DNA from: Acanthacorydalis orientalis
Taxonomy: Eukaryota; Arthropoda; Insecta; Megaloptera; Corydalidae
DNA: 64,000 nt
Direction: 5' to 3'
Assembly: GCA_034766995.1 (NCBI GenBank)
Contig: CM068317.1
Coordinates: forward strand, 18,701,654 to 18,765,653
The position numbers were made by a program, and so were the translations under genes. Under the pieces are notes generated by a model. That model did not search any database, was not told the DNA's origin, and saw only the letters and a list, made by a program, of their open reading frames with translations. How positions within the stretch are numbered: the stretch's first letter is position 1; every line of letters begins with the position of its first letter. Below are positions 58,014-64,000 of the stretch, one piece after another.

Positions 58014-58998
58014 TTTGGTTTCTGTTTCTTCTCGAGAAAAAAACATAATTTTTTTTTCTCATTTCTCGAGAATTATAGTGTTTTTTCTCGAGGAAAAAGT
58101 AAAATTTGGTTTTCTCATTTCTCCAGAAATTTATTTCTTGGAAATTCATATCGAAATTATGCATTATATCTGATTAGATAAGGTTAACAATGAACTAAAT
58201 ACGGAGCTTTTTATTGCAATTTAAGAAGAAATAAGTAAAAGGAGAAACAATAACATCATATATATATATATATATATATAAATTTTTACAAAATCTCGTT
58301 TTCAAAGAAAAAAGATATTTTGTCTAGTCTCGAAAAATGAAATTTACAAAATTGTCAAAGAAATGTTAAATAGATTTATTGATAGTTTTCAACAGTTTAA
58401 TTCTGACGAAGAAGATGGTAATGAAGTTCCAATCAATGGAAATGAAGAATTGTCTCTTCAAGAACAATTAAATTTATCTATAACAGAAAGTGTGAGATAA
58501 GTGAAACCTGGTGTTACTGACATACTCGTATATCAGGCTATTAAACAAGAATTTCATATATTTCAAACAACGGGTACAAGAACAACAAATTTAGAACTAC
58601 TCAAAGATGCTTTATCTACAATAAAGCCTACGTCTGCATAAAATGGATGTAATGTTTCTATTGCTAACGATTTTGTTACAAAAAGGAGAAATCGATTATC
58701 CAATACCACTTTGAATGCTGTTTTTGGAAAAATAATTTCAAAGTTGAACAATAAACGCATTAAATTTTATTTTTCAATCATTTTTTATCTACATATTGTA
58801 TTTTGTGTTAAAATAATAAATAAAATGTATGAATTCAGTATTAAACAGTGATACTTCATTGTTAAATAACCTTTTAAATAATTTAACCCGGCAAATGTTA
58901 TTTAATATTATATGAGAATTCTCGAGATTTCTCGAGAAATACGAGGTAATTTTTTCTTTTTCTAAGAAACGAAAAGTACAGAAAAATCTCAAAAATTA
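58014..58998 (+). mobile_element. hAT-like element inside mar2
   Basis: 985 bp. Both subterminal regions carry repeated tctcgaga motifs (58034-58100 left; 58917-58945 right), and the outer ends are loosely inverted: tttctgtttcttctcgaga against ttctgtacttttcgtttct. A hAT C-terminal coding region lies inside. No 8-bp duplication can be read. (TA)n at 58257-58280. Confidence 0.6.
58363..58851 (+). pseudogene. hAT transposase C-terminal region, broken
   Basis: One frame with two stops (58498-58500, 58639-58641): MLNRFIDSFQQFNSDEEDGN, EVPINGNEELSLQEQLNLSI TESVR, stop, VKPGVTDILVYQAIKQEFHI FQTTGTRTTNLELLKDALST, IKPTSA, stop, NGCNVSIANDFVTKRRNRLS NTTLNAVFGKII. The LELLKDALSTIKPTS...F.TKRRNRLS.TTLNA pattern is the hAT C-terminal dimerisation domain (L..L....I.PTS.E.ERAFS.AG....K.R..L....L). 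The glutamate-rich ERAFS core is mutated. The BED finger and catalytic part are absent. Confidence 0.75.
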
Positions 58999-59266
58999 GT
59001 GTGCATACTGTTATGGAACGTACGATGCAACAGTGGTTCTAAAAATTTCGTACTGGGAACGAGAGGCTTGAAGATGAAGAAGGTCATGGGCGTCCTTCAA
59101 TTCGTAACAACCAACTGAAGGCGTTAGTTGAATCAAAACCACAAACAACAATTCGAGAACTTAAACAAAAGTTAGGAGTTAGTCATCCAACAGTTCTGGA
59201 TCACAAATGGAAAAATGTATATGAATTTGAAGGTCATAAACCGCAATTATTTTTCTACCAACCTAA

Positions 59267-60469
59267 TATATTACAAGAGTAAAAACTTAATGAGTATGCT
59301 TCTGAAGTTATTTTAAACATGAAATGTCCTATATACGTATACTTTGTGTCGGTTTCTCTCATACTATACCATAATTTTTGAAATTTAAAAATGATTATAC
59401 ATTTTTTCGGTTTGTTTTATTGTCAGTTGTAACTGAAACAAGAAATTTTGAATTATAAAATAGATATATAAAATCATAAATTATCCAAAATGATTTTTTT
59501 CAACGGCGATATATAGTATTGTTCGATTTAAATAAATTTAAACCACAAAAAAACTCATTCTTCATCACTAGATGACTCTTCATTCCCTCGCATTGCGCTA
59601 AAAATCGTATCTTGACTCGAAGATTTACGTTCAGTAACGGAACAAGTTTCAGCTCCAGATGAGGCTGCTTCCGTAGTTTAATTAGCGAGGCTTCTTATTA
59701 CTCAGGAAGCGGCACTCTTACAAGTACACTAAGAATCTAATGATTATTTCCTATATATTAACAGACTTCATTCATTCACTATATTAATACAGACTGAATA
59801 TTAACTTTTTCTCATTGTACACTAAACTTTTTAAACGATTCTCTACATATAATAATATAACGAGTGACATGTGATGATCTTGGTTGTTAAACATGTGAGC
59901 CTACACGTTCAATTCACCTATTATAAAAAGTATTATTTAATTATTTTCTCGCTTACTGACTAAAATATGTAGGAGTTCCATTATGTTATAATAACGTTAG
60001 TTCTCTTGTTCGTAAAGTAATTTATTCTAAAAATGGCTGTAATTCATTTCAAAAAAAAATAATATATACTTGTAAAATAGTCTTCAAAAAAAGTCTAAAA
60101 TGTCGATCATCAATCATCATACTAACCACACATAAACCGAAAAGTTAAAAATTTAGTTTCGGTTGTAATATGTTTGTATATTCAAAATTAAAGTACAAAA
60201 TTCTAAAAAAAACAATCAGTTTCTAATATAGAACATTAACTTAAATAAACTGTATAATAATTAAATTTTGGAACGACTTCTTTCTCTATAAAACTACTTA
60301 CGAATAAATTGATTAGAATTTATAATTCACTTTTTAATTAATAAATTTTATTCTATTAATTAATTTACATTTATTGTGAATTCTAATGAGGATGTAGTTT
60401 ATATTTTGTCTCCTCGGAATAAAAAAAATAACTAATGCTAGTTGGTTGACTTAAATTAATATACTAAAC
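59267..60469. other. AT-rich interval, one coding-like patch
   Basis: Minus strand at 59550-59720 reads, with stops, EAASSGAETCSVTERKSSSQ DTIFSAMRGNEESSSDEE, an acidic serine-rich stretch that looks protein-like but belongs to no family I recognise. The rest shows nothing. Confidence 0.3.
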
Positions 60470-61191
60470 CAAGGATAGGAAAACCGATTCGCGAGCCGTA
60501 TGTGGTTCCCAAAGCTACTCTGTGCGTCTCCCGTGACAATATTGTGTTTCATTGCCATTTTTTCTAAATTTTTCTGTTGATAATATATAGTAGTATAGTA
60601 TGTACCAATATTAGAATATTTTATATATAAACATATAATTTACAATATCTTTTCAAACATCTATATGCATTATGTTCAAACTACTGTTTAAGGTGGCTCT
60701 ACGATTACGGATAATCCTTAAAAAAGATATGAAACTAAACAATTTTGTTAATTAAGACTTGCTGAATGCAAAAAAACAAAATCGGGACGGGTTACCGTGT
60801 AAATTTTGGAGTAAAATATCTTTAAAAACGCAGTAGAGATTAAACATATTCTGCATTGGTGGGTACGACTGCTATATAGTTGTATTTTATATTATTTATA
60901 TTACGTTGGTAGGAAAATAATTGCGGTTTTGTATATGAATTTCAAGCTAATAAACCGCAATTATTTTTCTACCAACCTAATAAATATATAAATATAAATA
61001 TTTTCTACCAACCTAATAAATAATACAATCAACAGATTAAACTTTTTCTAATTTTTTGAGTAGGACTACTAATATAGTTGTATTTTATTATTTATAAATA
61101 CAATTTTAAAATAATATTTTCTGTGGCTCAAACATTCAAAAATGTATGAAAAGTATTATATGTGGATTATCGAAAAAGTTGCCCACTCCTG
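60470..61191. mobile_element. hAT-type non-autonomous element
   Basis: 722 bp. Left end caaggataggaaaaccgatt cgcgagccgtatgtggttcc; inverted right end caggagtgggcaactttttc gataa. The ends follow the CAGGGGTGGGCAA.CTTTTTCG pattern, and the gagccgtatgtggttcc (a form of gagccgcatgtggctcc) stretch is widespread in non-autonomous hAT repeats. Flanking octamers tactaaac (60462-60469) and tacgagaa (61192-61199) agree at five of eight. There is no coding sequence. It contains an 80-bp mariner. Confidence 0.65.
60901..60980. mobile_element. 80-bp mariner derivative (mar2 termini only)
   Basis: A 30-bp left terminus, ttacgttggtaggaaaataa ttgcggtttt, is joined to the last 50 bp of mar2 (tatatgaatttcaagctaat, then the inverted terminus ending accaacctaa). 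TA on both sides. Almost pure inverted repeat. A second right-terminus copy, ttttctaccaacctaa, lies at 61001-61016. Confidence 0.85.
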
Positions 61192-61997
61192 TACGAGAAT
61201 CTAGTAATCAGATGATTCCTTCAACTTACTTCGAATGATTTTTTAAAGCAATTCAGTAAAAATAAATAAGTATGCATAAGAAACGTGTAAATTTTTTTGT
61301 ACAAAACCAAAAAACTTTTTTTTGATAGATAATGTTTAATCAATGTCAAATAAGTTATTTATTGCGAAAAGATGAGAAAGGATGATAGCTGTAGTGATGT
61401 TTATCAAATTCTAGCTTTCTTCTCTAAAGAATTAAAAAAGCTCTACATAAAATTAAAACCAAAATATTCACATATAAAGTATTTACAAATACCATTACTT
61501 CCTCACGAGATTTTGACAAATCTTGTGTTCGATTTCAAAAATAACGAAAAGTGATTTTTATTTGGCACGCTTTCAACATAGCCATAAACGTAACTAAATA
61601 TTTTACTTTCTTTTCTTGATTAAAAATCACTGATTTACTACAATTAAATTGTTTACGAGTTTCAACTTACCACAGTCAAAATAAACCACATGCATTTGGT
61701 TTCATTTTGTACACCAGATAGTGTATCTAAGATCTAGATTTCCTAAAACGTGATTTAAATATAATTATAATTAAAATAATGACATATATAATCAAGATTT
61801 AAGCAATGAAAACGACATTATATATCTTTTGGAACGACAGTATATAAAATTATAAAAAGAAAAAAATATTAAATAAAATAAAAAATAATTTCAATCGAAA
61901 TTAAAAAACAAAATGTATTTTTGATAGTTTCTTTTACATTCCATGAATCTCTAATGATGTTTTGTATACATTTTTGTCAACAACTGATATTATACTA
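61192..61997. other. AT-rich interval, no feature recognised
   Basis: A 60-codon open frame at 61372-61554 (KKLYIKLKPKYSHIKYLQIP) has no recognisable relative. Confidence 0.45.
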
Positions 61998-63263
61998 TTG
62001 GGTTTACCGAAAAGTAATTGTGTTCTTTTTCTGTTAGACATACATGTCTTGACATGTACCTAACTTCATTCTAAACCGCAAATTTATTATGTAATTTGAC
62101 AGCTGATAGTTCAGGCTTGTTTTTGAAAAAGAAAGTGAACGATTTCGTTAATTATTGTTTGTTTGCCGTCGATTTCAAATGAAAAATCGAAAGGAACATT
62201 TTCGTCGTATTTTGTTGTATTACTTCCTAAAAGGAAAAAAACGCTGTGCATGGTCATAAAAACTTATGTTGTGTATGGTGAAGATGCCTTGAAACTGAAG
62301 CAGTGTCAGAATTGGGTTGCTAAATTTCGGGCTGAATATTTTGATGTTAAAGATGCACCACACTCAGGAAGGTCAGTCAAAGGTGATGATGACAAAATAA
62401 AGGCATTAATCGAATCCAATCAGCGTTTAACGATATGAAAGATTACTGAGAAACTTAACGTATCGAAATCGAACGTTGAAACCCATTTAAATCAACTTGG
62501 ATATGTTAGTAAGGTCGATGTTTAGATGTCACATGAGGGATACTCACTAAGCGCATTGACATCTGCGTTTCTCTCTTGAAACGTGAAGAAAACGATCCAT
62601 TTTTGAAATGTATGATAATAGGCGATGAAAAATGGATCGTCTATAACAATGGCGAATGAAAAAGATTGTGGAGCAAGAGTCCTGAACCTGCTCAAAGCAC
62701 TTCAAAAGCAGATATTCACCAAATGAAGGTTGTGCTGTCAGTCTGATGGGATTTCAAAGGTATTGTGTATTTTGAGATGCTTTCAAGGAACCAAACCATT
62801 AATTCGGACGTGTACTGTCATCAAAAGGATACATAAAATGATGTCCTGAAACAGAAGCGTACAGAATTGGTGAATCGCAAAGATGTTGTGTTTCGCCATG
62901 ATAACGCTAGACCACATACAAGTTTGGTTTCTTGTCAAAAATTGTTGGATGGGATGTGCTACCACATCCATCAAATTCGCAAGACCTGGCAGAATCAAAC
63001 TACCATTTGTTTCGTTCTTTGCAAAACGCCTTGAATGGTAAAACCTTCACTACTGATGAGGATAACAAATCATTCTTGGAACTGTTTTTTTACCGAAAAA
63101 GATAAGTAGTTTTTTGAGAGCGGAATCATGAAGTTGTCTGAAAGATGACAAAAGGTAATTGAACAAAATGAACAATATATTGTTTAATAAAGTTTTTATT
63201 TCCTATGAAAAATTCGTCTTACGTTTACATAGAAAAAACGCAAATACATTTTGGTTAACCCAA
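61998..63263 (+). mobile_element. mar8, full-length inactive mariner
   Basis: 1266 bp. Left end ttgggtttaccgaaaagtaa, right end attttggttaacccaa, TA on both sides (61996-61997, 63264-63265). Confidence 0.92.
62179..63187 (+). pseudogene. mar8 transposase, broken, third Asp replaced by Asn
   Basis: ATG at 62179 (MKNRKEHFRRILLYYFLKGK, stop), then in a shifted frame KTYVVYGEDALKLKQCQNWV AKFRAEYFDVKDAPHSGRSV, KIKALIESNQRLTI and ITEKLNVSKSNVETHLNQLG Y: both helix-turn-helix units with the GRP linker. The catalytic part: NDPFLKCMIIGDEKWIVYNN-like with the first Asp, SKSPEPAQSTSKADIHQMKV VLSV, WDFKGIVYFEMLSRNQTINS and ELVNRKDVVFRHDNARPHTS with the second Asp. The third box reads, after a shift, LPHPSNSQDLAESNYHLF, with Asn for the catalytic Asp. 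The C-terminus FFESGIMKLSER, QKVIEQNEQYIV ends at 63185-63187. A lineage distinct from the others, with a TTGGGTTGACC-type terminus. Confidence 0.9.
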
Positions 63264-64000
63264 TAAATTTAAAAAAAAAATCAACTTGCATAAATATAAA
63301 TCATAAACTTTTATAATGTGATTTATTTTGTTGCAATAAATTCTTTAAAATATTTATGTAAAGTTACCTTAATATACAACATTTTGAAGATATAACTACA
63401 AAAGGTCGTATATCTGTATGATTTGATTATTTTAAAATAGAAAGTAAGGAAGATAATTCATGGTTTTTTCATAGTCTATTCTGAGAAAGATTTTTAAATT
63501 GGCATATAAAAGAAATCAACTGATTTAAATGTCGTTTAAAAATTGGTTGTGTACTTAATAAAAAATGATATTAAAATCGTATACACATATATAATCACCT
63601 ATATGCTTATACAGTTATGATAAATTAGCCAATTTCCTGTGTTAAAAAATTATTCATTCATATGATAGATAAAAAACCGATAATACTGCTTTTAACTACA
63701 ATAGCATAATTATTGGTGACGATGACCTGATCAGGTCAAACAAGTCTTCAATATTATCATGTCTTCTACAAGCTATTGAGAAACACTGCACTAGCGAACA
63801 GCTTCTGTAGTTAACTAGTTTTCTCAATTGAATAAATTGTGTAAACAAATATACGCTGATCGCCACAGGAGATAATTCCATTTACAATATATTACGTTGT
63901 CTGAAGAGTGGGACAACAATTCTGTTCTTGTTGAAAAAGACTGTTCAGAGATTCGACATTATCTTGCTCGTCGAGTGTACATTTTATACGTTGAATAAAC
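63264..64000. other. AT-rich interval, no feature recognised
   Basis: The last 300 bp are somewhat less AT-rich (gacgatgacctgatcaggtc, gaagagtgggacaacaattc). The window ends before any gene could be recognised. Confidence 0.4.

Larger units (their letters stand above)
57921..59200 (+). pseudogene. mar2 helix-turn-helix region, interrupted
   Basis: ATG at 57921 (MEKKQIRTF, frameshift, then YEFKTDGTAIVTARKLNDAF) up to the insertion at 58014. After 58998: TVMERTMQQWF, KISYWERE shifted to FRTGNERLEDEEGHGRPS, then [33 protein letters not shown]. It then passes directly into the 3' terminal sequence, [21 protein letters not shown]. It has a complete pair of helix-turn-helix units apart from the insertion and no catalytic domain. 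Confidence 0.82.
57748..59266 (+). mobile_element. mar2 copy 5, split by a hAT-like insertion
   Basis: Left end ttatgttggtataaaaataa, right end ttatttttctaccaacctaa, TA flanks. mar2 sequence runs 57748-58013 and 58999-59266 (about 534 bp together). Comparison with the copy at 3195 shows it continuous across gatgcttttg/gtgtg, so 58014-58998 is an insertion. Confidence 0.87.

Noticed and set aside
61372..61554. 60-codon open frame, lysine-rich
   Set aside because: No motif, no neighbour context, and no second copy.

Overview
The window looks like intergenic nuclear DNA from an arthropod, most likely an insect. By eye it is strongly AT-rich. It has dozens of (TA)n arrays and many decayed cut-and-paste transposons, but no host gene, tRNA, rRNA or CRISPR array that I can recognise. 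The arthropod reading rests on the mix of mariner lineages, on transposases of the DUF4817 type, which are very common in arthropods, and on degenerate pentamer tracts resembling the arthropod telomere repeat TTAGG. I cannot name a species.

Layout (mar1 to mar8 are labels used only here). 1-8.2 kb: a piggyBac fragment, two mar1 copies, two mar2 copies (one rearranged around a tandemly duplicated unknown repeat). 8.2-15 kb: microsatellites and a full-length dead mar4. 15-23.5 kb: a hAT remnant carrying a 72-bp piggyBac-like MITE, a third mar2, a long-armed inverted repeat, a pogo/Tigger-like element and a piggyBac-like element with intact ends. 23.5-33 kb: mostly a desert, with a third mar1 and an orphan conserved domain. 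33-43.3 kb: full-length dead mar6 and mar7, a DUF4817 transposase, the 3' part of an RTE-like LINE, and mar5, which carries the only open transposase frame (about 228-241 aa). 43.3-57 kb: a fourth mar1, two mar3 copies, a truncated mar2 that stops at a GC-rich patch, and two more DUF4817 remnants. 57-64 kb: a palindromic MITE, a mar2 split by a hAT-like element, a hAT-type MITE holding an 80-bp mariner, and a full-length dead mar8.

How the parts relate. Almost everything here is non-autonomous or dead. The most striking pattern is that deletion derivatives fall into two complementary classes. mar2 copies keep the N-terminal helix-turn-helix region and lose the catalytic domain. Three of four mar1 copies, and mar5, lose the helix-turn-helix region just after the start codon and keep the catalytic domain. 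mar3 has nearly the same terminal repeats as mar2, so its family is the natural candidate for having moved mar2 in trans.

Boundaries come from terminal repeats and TA, TTAA or 8-bp target duplications read by eye. Family calls come from motif recognition without database searches.
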